A DNA stretch of 64,000 nt, from NCBI RefSeq assembly GCF_051859565.1, contig NZ_JBHYFK010000002.1, positions 372,001 to 436,000 on the forward strand, in the 5' to 3' direction. The notes below the pieces were generated by a model. It saw nothing but the letters and a program-made list of their open reading frames with translations, was not told where the DNA came from and searched no databases. Below are positions 8,276-17,634 of the stretch, one piece after another. This DNA is from Glycocaulis sp051859565. Lineage in GTDB: Bacteria > Pseudomonadota > Alphaproteobacteria > Caulobacterales > Maricaulaceae. Each line of letters begins with the position of its first letter. The first letter of the stretch is position 1. The position numbers and the translations under genes are program-made.

Positions 8276-9040
8276 ATGGCCGGGCATTCCAAATGGGCCA
8301 ATATCCAGCATCGCAAGGGCCGTCAGGACAAGGCGCGCGCGAAGCTGTTTTCCAAGCTGTCCAAGGAAATCACCATTGCCTCGAAAATGGGTGGCCCCGA
8401 CCCGGACATGAACCCGCGCCTGCGCCTCGCCGTCGCCAATGCCAAGGGCCAGTCCATGCCCAAGGACAATATCGAGCGCGCGATCAAGAAAGGTCAGGGC
8501 GGGGATGTCGAGGAGTATTTCGAGATCCGCTATGAGGGTTTTGGCCCGGCCGGTGTCGGCCTGATCGTGGAAGCCTCCACCGACAACAAGAACCGCGCCG
8601 CGTCTGACGTGCGCTCTGCCTTCTCCAAGAATGGCGGCAATATGGGCGAGACCGGCTCTGTCTCCTTCATGTTTGATCAGGTGGGCGAGATCCGCTTTCC
8701 CCTTTCCATTGGTGATGAGGAGGCCGTTCTGGAAGCCGCTATCGAGGCGGGCGCCGAGGATGTGACCCAGGAAGAGGGCGGTGAGGACGAAGAGGGCGAA
8801 CACGTCATCTATTGTGCCCGCGAGGACCTGGCCGAGGTGAGCGAGGCTCTGGAAGGGCGCTTTGGCGAGGCGAAATCGGCCAATATCATCTGGCGTCCGC
8901 AAAACCTGATCGAGGTTGATGGCGACAAGGCGGCCACGCTGATGAAGCTGATGGAAGCGCTCGAAGATCTTGATGACGTAGCGAGCGTTTACGCCAATTT
9001 TGACATTTCCGAAGACGAGATGGGCAAGCTCGCATCGTGA
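8276..9040 (+). CDS. yebC: YebC/PmpR family DNA-binding or translation regulator
   Basis: The 254-aa protein begins MAGHSKWANIQHRKGRQD, the invariant start of the YebC/TACO1 family, and has the SKEITIASKMGG and MPKDNIERAIKKGQG segments. The family has been reported both as a transcription regulator (PmpR) and as a factor that helps ribosomes through difficult proline stretches. An acidic segment, EEGGEDEEGEHV, at about 163-174 sits between the second and third domains, as in relatives. A strong AGGAGG ribosome site precedes the ATG. In many bacteria yebC is next to ruvC; here the ruvCAB genes lie about 10 kb away. Confidence 0.96.
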   Translation: MAGHSKWANIQHRKGRQDKARAKLFSKLSKEITIASKMGGPDPDMNPRLRLAVANAKGQSMPKDNIERAIKKGQGGDVEEYFEIRYEGFGPAGVGLIVEASTDNKNRAASDVRSAFSKNGGNMGETGSVSFMFDQVGEIRFPLSIGDEEAVLEAAIEAGAEDVTQEEGGEDEEGEHVIYCAREDLAEVSEALEGRFGEAKSANIIWRPQNLIEVDGDKAATLMKLMEALEDLDDVASVYANFDISEDEMGKLAS

Positions 9041-9068
9041 ACTGTGCCGCCGGGAAGGGCCTCGCGCC

Positions 9069-9689
9069 ATGCTGATTGCCGTTGATGGACCGCTGGCCTC
9101 GGGCAAGGGCACGATTGCGCGGGCGCTCTCGGCAAAGTTTGGCCTTCCCCATCTCGATACCGGAACGCTCTACCGCGCGGTCGCGGTGGCTGTGCTGGAT
9201 GCAGGCGATGATCCCGCAGACAGCGCCGCTGCCGAAGCGGCTGCGCGCGCGCTTGATCCTGCCAGCATTGATGAGGCGAAAATCCGCACCGCCGGCGCGG
9301 GCGCGGCGGCTTCAATCGTGTCGGCCCATCCCAAAGTGCGTGCGGCCCTCAAAGAAGTGCAGCAGGAATTTGCCCGCCAGCCTGGCGGCGCGGTGCTGGA
9401 CGGGCGCGATATAGGGACCGTGATTGCGCCTGACGCCGATGTGAAACTCTTCGTCACGGCCAGCGCCGAAGTGCGCGCCTCGCGCCGCTGGAGCGAGCTG
9501 GTCGGGCGCGGCGAGAATGTCAGCCTGGAACAGATCATGAGCCAGTTGGCCGAGCGTGACGGACGCGATGCCTCGCGTCCCGATGCGCCGCTGATGAAGG
9601 CGGCTGATGCGGTCGAGCTGGATACGACCGACATGGATGAGGGCGAAGCCATACGCGCTGCCATCGCCATCGTGGAGGCGCGGCGCTAG
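9069..9689 (+). CDS. cmk: Cytidylate kinase
   Basis: Cmk phosphorylates CMP and dCMP with ATP in pyrimidine nucleotide supply. The 206-aa protein has the P-loop GPLASGKGTIA at residues 8-18, LDTGTLYRAVA, the DGRDIGTVI motif, and the lid region with ASRRWSELV and ERDGRDASR. The start at 9069 is chosen because MLIAVDGPLASGKG is the normal family N terminus; an in-frame start at 9000 would overlap yebC by 41 bases. It lies 28 bp after yebC, so the two are likely co-transcribed. Alphaproteobacterial cmk often precedes rpsA, which is not the case here. Confidence 0.95.
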   Translation: MLIAVDGPLASGKGTIARALSAKFGLPHLDTGTLYRAVAVAVLDAGDDPADSAAAEAAARALDPASIDEAKIRTAGAGAAASIVSAHPKVRAALKEVQQEFARQPGGAVLDGRDIGTVIAPDADVKLFVTASAEVRASRRWSELVGRGENVSLEQIMSQLAERDGRDASRPDAPLMKAADAVELDTTDMDEGEAIRAAIAIVEARR

Positions 9690-9809
9690 CCGGGCACGCC
9701 CGCCTGCCGCCTCGTCGCGGACGGGTGATTTTCGCTGGCAAATTCCCTTCATTTACCGTTCAGATAGCGCCCGCTCCAATGTGTGGGTGATGGAGCGGGA
9801 GGGGTTTGC

Positions 9810-12203
9810 ATGTTGCGTGTTGTTATCTTCGGCTGCGCCATTATTGGCGCGGTTCTGGCGCTGCCATGCGGTCATGCTCTGACGCAGCAGCAAGGCGGGT
9901 CCCAGCCGCTGCAGACGGTCCGCCCGCTGCCAGCGATGACGGCGCGCCCGGCAGAAGCCGAGACCGAACAGGACCAGCCCCAGGCACGCGAAACCCTGCA
10001 AGGTCCGGCCACGCTGACCACCCGCCCTGAACCCATGCAGGGGCTTGCCGGGCGCCCTGCTGCCCAACAAGGTCAGCCAGGCATGACAGCGCAACAGGCT
10101 GGTATTCCGGCTCTGGCGTTTGATTCCAGTCAGGCATCCATGGCGGCGCTCAATGCTGATGCGGTCCGCGCGGCCGTCGGCCGCTCCCCCCTGTTTCTGG
10201 CGGAGCTGGATTATCGCGGGCTGAGCAACGCGCAGTCCCTTCCATTGCTCGTCGCGCCGGGGGCCGAGATCGATCTGCCGCGCTATCTGCGCGAGACCGA
10301 CCTTTCCGCGCAGCCGGACGTCGCGGCGATCATCGCCAATCCGCGCGCTCTTGGCGTTACCCGCCCGCTGGTCCAGCGCAATGAGGTCTTCCTGCTGGAA
10401 GACAGGCTGATCGTGTCGCGCCAGGTCACGGTCACGGTTGAGCGTGACAGTTGCGAGAGGGCTGCGCGCACGGCCGAACAGCGCGCCTTTCAGGAAAGCT
10501 TCTGCCTGACATTCGTGCCTGCCGGCCAGCGCACGGACTTTGCCCGTGTGCGGCCCGATGCCCTGCGCCGCGGGCTCAATCCTGATGATCTTCTGGGCAC
10601 GCCGCCCACCGAGGCCGACATCCGCGAGGCGGCAGAGGCCATCCGCGAAGAGCTGCGGGCCATGAACCCGCGCGCCCTGTACGCTTTCGACGTGACGGTG
10701 GAGGCCGCACTGCGCCTGTCAGACGATGCGCTGCTTGCGCTGGAGCTTAATGGCGAGGAGCGCGAGATCACGCACGTCACGGTGATACCGCTTGACGAGA
10801 GCCTGCGCATGCCGGCCGACATACGCCGGGAACCCGGTGCGGCACCGCCTGCGCGGATTGATCAGGGCCTGTTGATGGACCAGCCAATCGGTCCGTCTGT
10901 GCGGGTGTTTCCAGAGCTGTTCCGCAGCCATGTCATCACACGCGCCGACCTGATGCGCGTAACCCGGCCGGTTACGGCAAGCCGGCTGCCGCAATCTGCC
11001 TTGCAAGGGGCTGCCGGCTCGCACACCTCCGCTCCTGCCGATAGCGGCTATCAGGTATTCTCAATGCCGCAGCAAACGACCCTTCGCCACCGTCTGCCGG
11101 ACTTCGACGCGCGCGATGCCGTGGTGACCGAAAGCGAGGACTTCTACTTTTTGACGGGGTTCACGATCTCGCGCTCGATAGAGGACCGCTACAAGCACAC
11201 ATTCAACCGGCGCAAAAACTATTTCGTCGCCTTCCAGTATTCTGTCGGGTTCGGGTTGGGTCTGCGCTTCCCCTTCGAGGTGCGCGCGGTCACGACCGAG
11301 CGGTTCAACGAAATCCTGCCCGATGTCTGGCATTCGCAATCGCTGAACCTGCAGCTGAGTGCGCGCGGCGTGTCCGGGGCAGAGCGTGTGCCCGGCGTGC
11401 CCTCGGTCTATCTCGCCTCCGGGCTCGACCCTTCGCTGCGCTTTGATGACCAGGAGTTTGTCTTCCGTTTGTGGGCGGGTTGCCAGCTGCAGGTGCGTGC
11501 GCCGGTGGTGGGAACGGTGCGCATCAACTGTCCCAGCGTAAACATACCGCGTGCCGGCACATGTCCGGGCTGGGCTTGCCAGCGCTTTACGCCACTGATC
11601 GCTGGCGGACGCACCGAGCTGGCGCGCTTTACCGTTCCCGCGAGCGTGTCGGGCCTGCGCATCAATGCCTGGATCGGCGAGGCCGGTCTGGAGCCGGGCG
11701 TGCGGGTGGAAGCACGCAACGCAAACCTGCGGTTCAACCTGGCCGCCAATGGCGCGCCTTTCGCCACTCAGGGCTCAAGGGCGTGTGCCGCGCCGGGCCG
11801 GGGCTCGCCCACTGCCAGCAACCGGCTCGTGAATGGCCAGACCTGCGAGGTGCGTTTCATCCGGGCCGGACACGGATCAGGCGAGCAGATGCAGTTCCAT
11901 CTGCAGGCTGAAGGCGGGCGTGATCCCAGCCTGACCCTGTCCGATCCGGTGTACAGTTTTACGATGGCGCTGGTGCCGTTCATCGATCTCTACGGCGCCA
12001 TCGATATTGCGGTTGCGCGCTGGGAGTTGCGCCACACCTTCGATATTCCGGGGCTTACCATCCAGCAGGACTTCACCTTCCCGCGCCATGAGGGCACGCA
12101 GCGCTCGGTGACGCTTGGCACCTGTTCGCCGGGCGCCGCCAATGGCCCGCAATGCGCGAATGCCCGTGTGCAGATACAGCCGCGCAGTGGCGGGCCGGGA
12201 TAG
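9810..12203 (+). CDS. Large exported protein of unknown function
   Basis: I do not recognise this 797-aa protein. A signal peptide is clear (LRVVIFGCAIIGAVLALPCGHA, cleaved near residue 24). It is followed by a low-complexity Gln/Pro region to about residue 100, a mixed alpha/beta part, and a C-terminal half that looks beta-rich. About ten cysteines remain in the mature part, including a cluster near 11528-11580, which suggests disulfides and a periplasmic, outer-membrane or secreted location. The ATG at 9810 has a GGGAGGGG ribosome site; a GTG at 9783 is possible. No repeats or known catalytic motif were seen. It stands alone between cmk and an aldo/keto reductase. Confidence 0.75.
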   Translation: MLRVVIFGCAIIGAVLALPCGHALTQQQGGSQPLQTVRPLPAMTARPAEAETEQDQPQARETLQGPATLTTRPEPMQGLAGRPAAQQGQPGMTAQQAGIPALAFDSSQASMAALNADAVRAAVGRSPLFLAELDYRGLSNAQSLPLLVAPGAEIDLPRYLRETDLSAQPDVAAIIANPRALGVTRPLVQRNEVFLLEDRLIVSRQVTVTVERDSCERAARTAEQRAFQESFCLTFVPAGQRTDFARVRPDALRRGLNPDDLLGTPPTEADIREAAEAIREELRAMNPRALYAFDVTVEAALRLSDDALLALELNGEEREITHVTVIPLDESLRMPADIRREPGAAPPARIDQGLLMDQPIGPSVRVFPELFRSHVITRADLMRVTRPVTASRLPQSALQGAAGSHTSAPADSGYQVFSMPQQTTLRHRLPDFDARDAVVTESEDFYFLTGFTISRSIEDRYKHTFNRRKNYFVAFQYSVGFGLGLRFPFEVRAVTTERFNEILPDVWHSQSLNLQLSARGVSGAERVPGVPSVYLASGLDPSLRFDDQEFVFRLWAGCQLQVRAPVVGTVRINCPSVNIPRAGTCPGWACQRFTPLIAGGRTELARFTVPASVSGLRINAWIGEAGLEPGVRVEARNANLRFNLAANGAPFATQGSRACAAPGRGSPTASNRLVNGQTCEVRFIRAGHGSGEQMQFHLQAEGGRDPSLTLSDPVYSFTMALVPFIDLYGAIDIAVARWELRHTFDIPGLTIQQDFTFPRHEGTQRSVTLGTCSPGAANGPQCANARVQIQPRSGGPG

Positions 12204-12236
12204 CGCTGGCGCAGGCGTTCAAGTAAGGCAGTGTGC

Positions 12237-13049
12237 ATGAGCATTCTGCCCTCCCGCCTCGGCTTTGGCATTTCCGGTGCGCACGGCACGCCGCTAGTGG
12301 CACCGGGCGGTACGGTCCGGCTTGTCGGGCAGGCCTTTGCCGCCGGGGTGCGCGTCTTCGATACAGCCCCTGCCTATGGCGCGGGCGAGGCGGAAAAGCG
12401 GCTGGGCCGCGCGCTGGCGTCGCTGCCGCGAGACGGCGTCTTCGTGACCACAAAGGCGGGCGTCTCCTCCACCGGCCTTGCCCGACGCGTCCGTGATTTT
12501 TCCCCCGATGGCCTTGAACGCTCCATCCGCGCCAGCCTGTCCCGGCTTGGCCTTGAGGGAGTGGACGGGCTGATCCTGCATGGCCCGGCACCGTCCGAGC
12601 TGACCCCGGCCTTGCTGACGCGCCTCAAGGCGCTGCAAGCCGCCGGAGCCTTCCGCCATCTGGGCGTGGCCGGAAGGGGCGCTGAGCTGGATGCGGCGCT
12701 GGAAACCGGCGCGTTCACAATCCTCATGGCGCCTGTCCATCCTTTCGTGGGCGAGGCGGCGCGGTCGCGCCTGCGGCGCGCGCGTGCGGCGGGCATAGCT
12801 GTGATGGGGATCGAGGCGGCTGGCGATGGTCCGGCACCCTTGCGCCTGCCGCGAAAGGCCTCTGATCTCTATATGCTCGCCCGGCGCTTGCGGTCGGGGG
12901 CGGCGGACGGCCCGCGCGCGGCCATGCCGGACGCGCTGGCAGATCCGCTCCGTGACGGGCTGGCTGACTGCGTGGTGATGACCACGACGCGGCCGGAACA
13001 CCTTGCCGCCAATGCTGATGCGATTACCGGGACAGGCGCCAGCGCCTGA
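12237..13049 (+). CDS. Aldo/keto reductase
   Basis: A 270-aa member of the aldo/keto reductase superfamily, which reduces carbonyl groups with NADPH through a TIM barrel. It shows the catalytic sites in order: DTAPAYGAGEAEKRLG (Asp and Tyr), VTTKAG (Lys) and LILHGP (His). At 270 aa it is slightly short, and the C terminus lacks the usual cofactor-binding tail with clear Arg/Glu motifs, so cofactor use is uncertain. The ATG at 12237 with an upstream AAGG is preferred to a GTG at 12231. It follows the large unknown exported gene by 33 bp and may share its transcript. The substrate cannot be named. Confidence 0.85.
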   Translation: MSILPSRLGFGISGAHGTPLVAPGGTVRLVGQAFAAGVRVFDTAPAYGAGEAEKRLGRALASLPRDGVFVTTKAGVSSTGLARRVRDFSPDGLERSIRASLSRLGLEGVDGLILHGPAPSELTPALLTRLKALQAAGAFRHLGVAGRGAELDAALETGAFTILMAPVHPFVGEAARSRLRRARAAGIAVMGIEAAGDGPAPLRLPRKASDLYMLARRLRSGAADGPRAAMPDALADPLRDGLADCVVMTTTRPEHLAANADAITGTGASA

Positions 13050-13117
13050 ATCGACTTTTCACGCGAGACTGGCTATGGCCGGTGGAAGGATGAGTCTTCC
13101 CAACTGACAGGGTGCCG

Positions 13118-14059
13118 ATGCACGCAGAGTTGCTGACCAAGCTGAAGGCACTGGGCGAGCCGACCCGGTTGCGTATCGTGACCTTGCTGCTGCGCGGCGA
13201 GCTGACGGTCAGCGAAATCATGCAGGTGCTCGGACAGAGCCAGCCGCGCGTCAGCCGCCATCTCAAACTTCTTGCAGATGCAGGGCTTTGCGAGCGCTAT
13301 CCCGAAGGGGGCTGGGTGTTCTACCGGCTGGCGCGATCACGCGTGGGCGAACGCTTGGCCGCCCTCCTGGAAGAGATGGAACGCAGCGATGATACCGAAG
13401 TTGCCCGCGATCTGGCGCGTCTGAGCGAGGTGCGCCGCCTGCGCGCCGAGACCGCGCAGAAATATTTCGAGGTCGCCGCCGAGCAATGGGCGCGCATCCG
13501 GGGCCTCCACTTCTCCGAAGAGGCGGTAGAGGCGGCCATGCTGAAAGCGGCAGGCGAGCGTCAATTCCGCCTGCATCTCGATGTCGGCACTGGCACGGGC
13601 CGCATGCTGGAGATTTTTGCCGACCGGGCCGAGGACGGCATGGGTGTTGATCTCAGCCGGGAAATGCTCACTGTCGCCCGCTCCAAGATGAGCGAGGCCG
13701 GACTTGCCAACCGGCTGGTGCGCCAGGCCGATGCGACGGCCCTGCCACTGGAGACAGGGGCCGCAGACCTCATCACCGTGCATCAGGTCCTGCACTATAT
13801 TGCGCAGCCGCAGCGCGCCCTGACCGAGTGGGCGCGCGTGCTCGCGCCGGGCGGGCTTCTGCTGCTGGCGGACTTTGAGGCCCACGATTTTGAGGGTTTC
13901 CGCGCCGAATACCATCACGCCCATCTGGGCTTTGAGCGCGGGCAACTGCGCGCCTGGCTGGAAGCAGCGGGGCTGAAGCCGCTGGGTATCGACCCGCTCC
14001 AGTCAGAAAAGGCCGAAGGCGGGCTGACGGTCCTGATCTGTTCGGCCACCAAGGTATGA
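13118..14059 (+). CDS. ArsR-family regulator fused to a SAM-dependent methyltransferase
   Basis: A 313-aa two-domain protein. Residues 1-95 are an ArsR/SmtB winged helix: LGEPTRLRIVTLLLRGELTVSEI with the recognition helix in QSQPRVSRHLKLL. Residues 145-300 are a class I methyltransferase with LDVGTGTGRMLEIF (motif I), GVDLSREML, and LITVHQVLHYI. Alphaproteobacterial proteins of this build are usually linked to methionine/SAM genes such as metF; here the neighbour is pgi, with an ATGA overlap that implies coupling. No metal-binding cysteine motif is visible in the winged helix, so sensing of SAM, SAH or another small molecule is more likely than sensing of a metal; this is inference. A GTG two codons upstream (13112) is an alternative start. 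Confidence 0.85.
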   Translation: MHAELLTKLKALGEPTRLRIVTLLLRGELTVSEIMQVLGQSQPRVSRHLKLLADAGLCERYPEGGWVFYRLARSRVGERLAALLEEMERSDDTEVARDLARLSEVRRLRAETAQKYFEVAAEQWARIRGLHFSEEAVEAAMLKAAGERQFRLHLDVGTGTGRMLEIFADRAEDGMGVDLSREMLTVARSKMSEAGLANRLVRQADATALPLETGAADLITVHQVLHYIAQPQRALTEWARVLAPGGLLLLADFEAHDFEGFRAEYHHAHLGFERGQLRAWLEAAGLKPLGIDPLQSEKAEGGLTVLICSATKV

Positions 14060-15609
14060 GCGCTGCGCCGATGGATATTGCCCGACAGCTAGACCCCCAT
14101 GTGAAGCGCCTTGCAGGCGAACCGCTCGGCGCATTGGTGCGCGCGGGCGGCGGACAGCGCGACGCTGCCCTGCAATGGCAGGCCGGACCCATTGCGCTGG
14201 ATGCCCGCCATCAGCGCCTGGATGCGGACGCGATGAACGCGCTTTTTGCGCTGGCTGAAGGCGCGGGCTTTGATGATGCCCGCAAGGCGCTCTTTGCGGG
14301 GGATGTCGTCAATCCGACAGAGGGACGTCCCGCCCTTCATGCGGCGCTGCGTGATGCCTCCGCGCTGAAAGACCGTGATTATGCGGCACGTATCGAGGCA
14401 GCACGGGCGCGCACGGCGGCCTTTGCCCGCGCCTGTCAGGGCGCGGATGCGCCCGGCGGCAAGCCGGTCACACGCATCATCAATATCGGCATTGGCGGGT
14501 CTGATCTCGGGCCCCGCCTGGTCTACAGCGCCATGAAGGCGTTCCGCCGCGAGGGCGTCGATCTGCGCTTCGTGTCCAATCTGGACCCGGCAGACCTTGA
14601 GGATGCTGTTGAGGGCGCGGACCCCGAAACGACGCTGGTCTGTGTCACGTCAAAATCCTTCACAACCTCTGAAACGCTGATGAATGCCCGCGCGGCCAAG
14701 GCCTGGCTTGCGGCAAACCTTGGCGAAGACGGGGCCAATGCCCGCATGGCCGCTGCCACCGCAGCGCCGGGCAAGGCTGAAGGCTTCGGCATCGCGCCGT
14801 CGCGCATCTTCCCGTTCGAGGAAGGCGTGGGCGGGCGCTATTCCTTCTGGTCGGCGGCCGGGCTGTGTCTGGAGATCGCGCTGGGGCCGGACGTGTTTGC
14901 CCGCATTCTTGAGGGTGCGCGCCAGATTGACGAACACTTCGCAACAGCGGCGGCGAAAGACAATCTGCCGCTCGCCAAGGCGCTGATCGATGTGTGGAAC
15001 CGCGCCGGGCGCGGCCTGCTGGCGCGCTGCGTCGCCGCCTATTCGACGCGTCTCCAACTTCTGCCTGCCTATCTGCAACAGCTGGAGATGGAGAGCCTTG
15101 GCAAGCCGGTGCGCCTTGATGGCTCGGCCCTGCCTGCCCATTCCGGCGGTCAGCTGGTGTGGGGTGGCAAAGGGTCTGACATCCAGCATTCCTTCTTCCA
15201 GTGGCTCCATCAGGGCGTGGACGAGGTGCCGGTAGACTTCATTGCCGTAAAAACGCTTTACGCCAGCGGTGATGAGCGGGCAAAAGCGCTGGGGGCCAAT
15301 CTGGTCGCGCAGAGCGCAGCCCTGCTCGACGGCCATGAAGGCGAGGGCGCGCTGGCCGCGCACAAGACGCTGCCGGGCGGACGGGCAAGTTCCGTCATCG
15401 TGCTCGAACGCCTTGATCCTGAAGGGCTGGGCGCGCTGATCGCTCTCCATGAGCACAAAGTGTTCTGCGAAGGGCTGGTCTACAGCCTCAATCCGTTCGA
15501 CCAGTGGGGGGTGGAGCTGGGCAAGCTGCTGACAAACGACCTCCTGAAAGGCAATCACAGCCGGTTTGACGCCGCCAGTCTTGACCTTGCCCGGCTATTC
15601 AGGCTTTGA
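14056..15609 (+). CDS. pgi: Glucose-6-phosphate isomerase
   Basis: Pgi interconverts glucose-6-phosphate and fructose-6-phosphate. The 517-aa protein contains GIGGSDLGPRLVYSAM (phosphate site), the SKSFTTSETL loop, the VGGRYSFWSAAGL signature with the catalytic Arg, and the ESLGKPV/HSGGQLVWG region. The late GVELGK motif includes the lysine that closes the active site. Slightly shorter than the 549-aa E. coli enzyme, but complete. The start codon overlaps the stop of the ArsR-methyltransferase gene (ATGA), and transketolase follows after 39 bp, so this is a small carbon-metabolism operon. Confidence 0.97.
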   Translation: MSAAPMDIARQLDPHVKRLAGEPLGALVRAGGGQRDAALQWQAGPIALDARHQRLDADAMNALFALAEGAGFDDARKALFAGDVVNPTEGRPALHAALRDASALKDRDYAARIEAARARTAAFARACQGADAPGGKPVTRIINIGIGGSDLGPRLVYSAMKAFRREGVDLRFVSNLDPADLEDAVEGADPETTLVCVTSKSFTTSETLMNARAAKAWLAANLGEDGANARMAAATAAPGKAEGFGIAPSRIFPFEEGVGGRYSFWSAAGLCLEIALGPDVFARILEGARQIDEHFATAAAKDNLPLAKALIDVWNRAGRGLLARCVAAYSTRLQLLPAYLQQLEMESLGKPVRLDGSALPAHSGGQLVWGGKGSDIQHSFFQWLHQGVDEVPVDFIAVKTLYASGDERAKALGANLVAQSAALLDGHEGEGALAAHKTLPGGRASSVIVLERLDPEGLGALIALHEHKVFCEGLVYSLNPFDQWGVELGKLLTNDLLKGNHSRFDAASLDLARLFRL

Positions 15610-15648
15610 CCCCGCCATACCCACGACTCTCACCAGAGGCCCATCCCC

Positions 15649-17634
15649 ATGACCGCTCCCGATCTTGACCGTATCCGTCCGATGGCCAATGCGGTCCGCG
15701 CCCTGTCGATGGACGCAGTGGAGAAGGCCAAGTCGGGCCATCCGGGCATGCCGATGGGCATGGCCGATGCAGCCGCCGTGCTCTGGGCCAAGCATATCAA
15801 GTTCGACCCGGCGGATCCGCAATGGCCCGACCGGGACCGCTTCGTGCTGTCGGCGGGCCATGGCTCCATGCTTATCTACTCCATCCTGCACCTGATCGGG
15901 GTGGAAGGCGTGACGATGGATGAGCTGAAAAACTTCCGTCAGTTCGGCTCCAAAACGCCCGGCCACCCGGAGTTTGGCCATACGCCCGGCGTGGAAACCA
16001 CGACCGGCCCGCTGGGGCAGGGCATCTCCACCGCTGTCGGCATGGCGCTGGCCGAGCGCATCCTCAATGCGCATTTCGGCGATGCGCTGGTCGATCACCA
16101 TACCTGGGTCATCGCATCAGACGGTGATCTGCAGGAGGGTATCAGCCAGGAAGCGATCTCGCTGGCCGGCCATCTCAAACTCAACCGCCTCATCGTGCTG
16201 TGGGACGACAACTCCATCTCCATCGATGGCTCGACGGAGCTGTCCGATACGGTCGATCACAAGAAACGCTTTGAAGCGGCGGGCTGGGACACGCTCAGCG
16301 TGGATGGCCATGATCCGGCCGCCGTCGACGCGGCGCTGACGCGCGCCAAAGCCAGTGACCGCCCGGTCCTGATCGCCTGCCGCACCACGATTGGTTTTGG
16401 CGCACCGAAAAAGGCTGGCACTGCCGGTTCGCACGGCTCGCCGCTGGGCGCTGAAGAGATCGACGGCGCAAGGAAGGCGCTCGGCTGGGAGCACGGCCCG
16501 TTCGAGGTGCCGGAAAACATCTATGCTGACTGGCGGGAGATGGCTGTGCGCAGCGCGGCTGACCGCAAGGCATGGAATGAACGTCTGGCGGCATCGAATG
16601 TGCGTGATGCCTTCATCGCGCGCATGGCCGGCGGTGTGCCCAAGGCCGCGCAGGACGCACTGAAAGCGCATATCGCCAAAGTCGTCGAGGACAAGCCGAA
16701 GCTCGCTACGCGCGCCGCGTCCGGCAAGGTGCTCGAAGCGATTGCGGCGGACTATCCCGCGCTCATTGGCGGTTCGGCAGACCTTACGGGCTCGAACCTC
16801 ACCAAAGCCAGCTCGCAGGCCATCATCAAGTCTGACGATTTCTCCGGCGGCTATATCCATTACGGCGTGCGCGAGCATGGCATGGCCGCCGCGATGAACG
16901 GGATGAGCCTGCATGGCGGGATCACGCCCTATGGCGGCACCTTCCTGATCTTTTCTGATTATTGCCGTCCGGCGATCCGCCTGTCTGCGCTGATGAACCA
17001 GAGTGTCATCTACGTGCTGACCCACGATTCCATCGGGCTGGGCGAAGACGGCCCCACCCACCAGCCGGTCGAGCATCTCTCGGCCCTGCGCTCCATTCCG
17101 GGTGTGGAGACCTGGCGGCCCTGCGACGCGCTGGAGACAGCCGAAAGCTGGGCCTGCGCGCTGGAACGCACGGACGGTCCGGCCATCCTTGCCCTGTCGC
17201 GTCAGGGTGTGCCGCATCTGCGCGAGGATGACGGGTCGCAAAACCTCTCCGCGCGCGGCGCCTATGTGCTGCGTGAAGCCCAAGGCGGTGCGCCGCAGAT
17301 CGTGCTGATCGCCACCGGCACCGAAGTGGAACTGGCCGTGCAGGCCCGTGACATGCTGGCGGAAAAGGGCGTGAAGGCCCGCGTCGTCAGCGCGCCCTCT
17401 CCGGAGCGTTTCCTCAAACAGGATGATGCCTATCGCGCCTCGGTCCTGCCGGACGGCGTGCCGTGCGTGGCGGTGGAAGCGGCCATACGCTGGGGCTGGG
17501 ATGCCATCATTGGCCGCGAGGGCGGATTTGTCGGCATGACAGGCTTTGGCGCATCGGCTCCGGCTGAGCAGCTCTATGAGCATTTTGGCATCACGGCGGA
17601 GCGCGTCGTCGAGGAAGCGCTGAAGCGGGTTTAG
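15649..17634 (+). CDS. tkt: Transketolase
   Basis: Transketolase moves two-carbon units between pentose phosphate pathway sugars using thiamine diphosphate. The 661-aa protein has AKSGHPGMPMG near the N terminus, the thiamine-binding segment SDGDLQEGISQEA with the downstream DDNSIS, and the second-domain signature with DSIGLGEDGPTHQPVEHL. VREHGMAAAMNG carries the catalytic Glu. Length and motif order are standard. It lies 39 bp after pgi, and its stop overlaps by four bases the stop of the convergent cupin gene. Confidence 0.97.
   Translation: MTAPDLDRIRPMANAVRALSMDAVEKAKSGHPGMPMGMADAAAVLWAKHIKFDPADPQWPDRDRFVLSAGHGSMLIYSILHLIGVEGVTMDELKNFRQFGSKTPGHPEFGHTPGVETTTGPLGQGISTAVGMALAERILNAHFGDALVDHHTWVIASDGDLQEGISQEAISLAGHLKLNRLIVLWDDNSISIDGSTELSDTVDHKKRFEAAGWDTLSVDGHDPAAVDAALTRAKASDRPVLIACRTTIGFGAPKKAGTAGSHGSPLGAEEIDGARKALGWEHGPFEVPENIYADWREMAVRSAADRKAWNERLAASNVRDAFIARMAGGVPKAAQDALKAHIAKVVEDKPKLATRAASGKVLEAIAADYPALIGGSADLTGSNLTKASSQAIIKSDDFSGGYIHYGVREHGMAAAMNGMSLHGGITPYGGTFLIFSDYCRPAIRLSALMNQSVIYVLTHDSIGLGEDGPTHQPVEHLSALRSIPGVETWRPCDALETAESWACALERTDGPAILALSRQGVPHLREDDGSQNLSARGAYVLREAQGGAPQIVLIATGTEVELAVQARDMLAEKGVKARVVSAPSPERFLKQDDAYRASVLPDGVPCVAVEAAIRWGWDAIIGREGGFVGMTGFGASAPAEQLYEHFGITAERVVEEALKRV

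Noticed and set aside
16117..17583. 488-codon minus-strand open frame over tkt
   Set aside because: Antisense to an intact transketolase; composition is His/Arg/Ala-rich noise.
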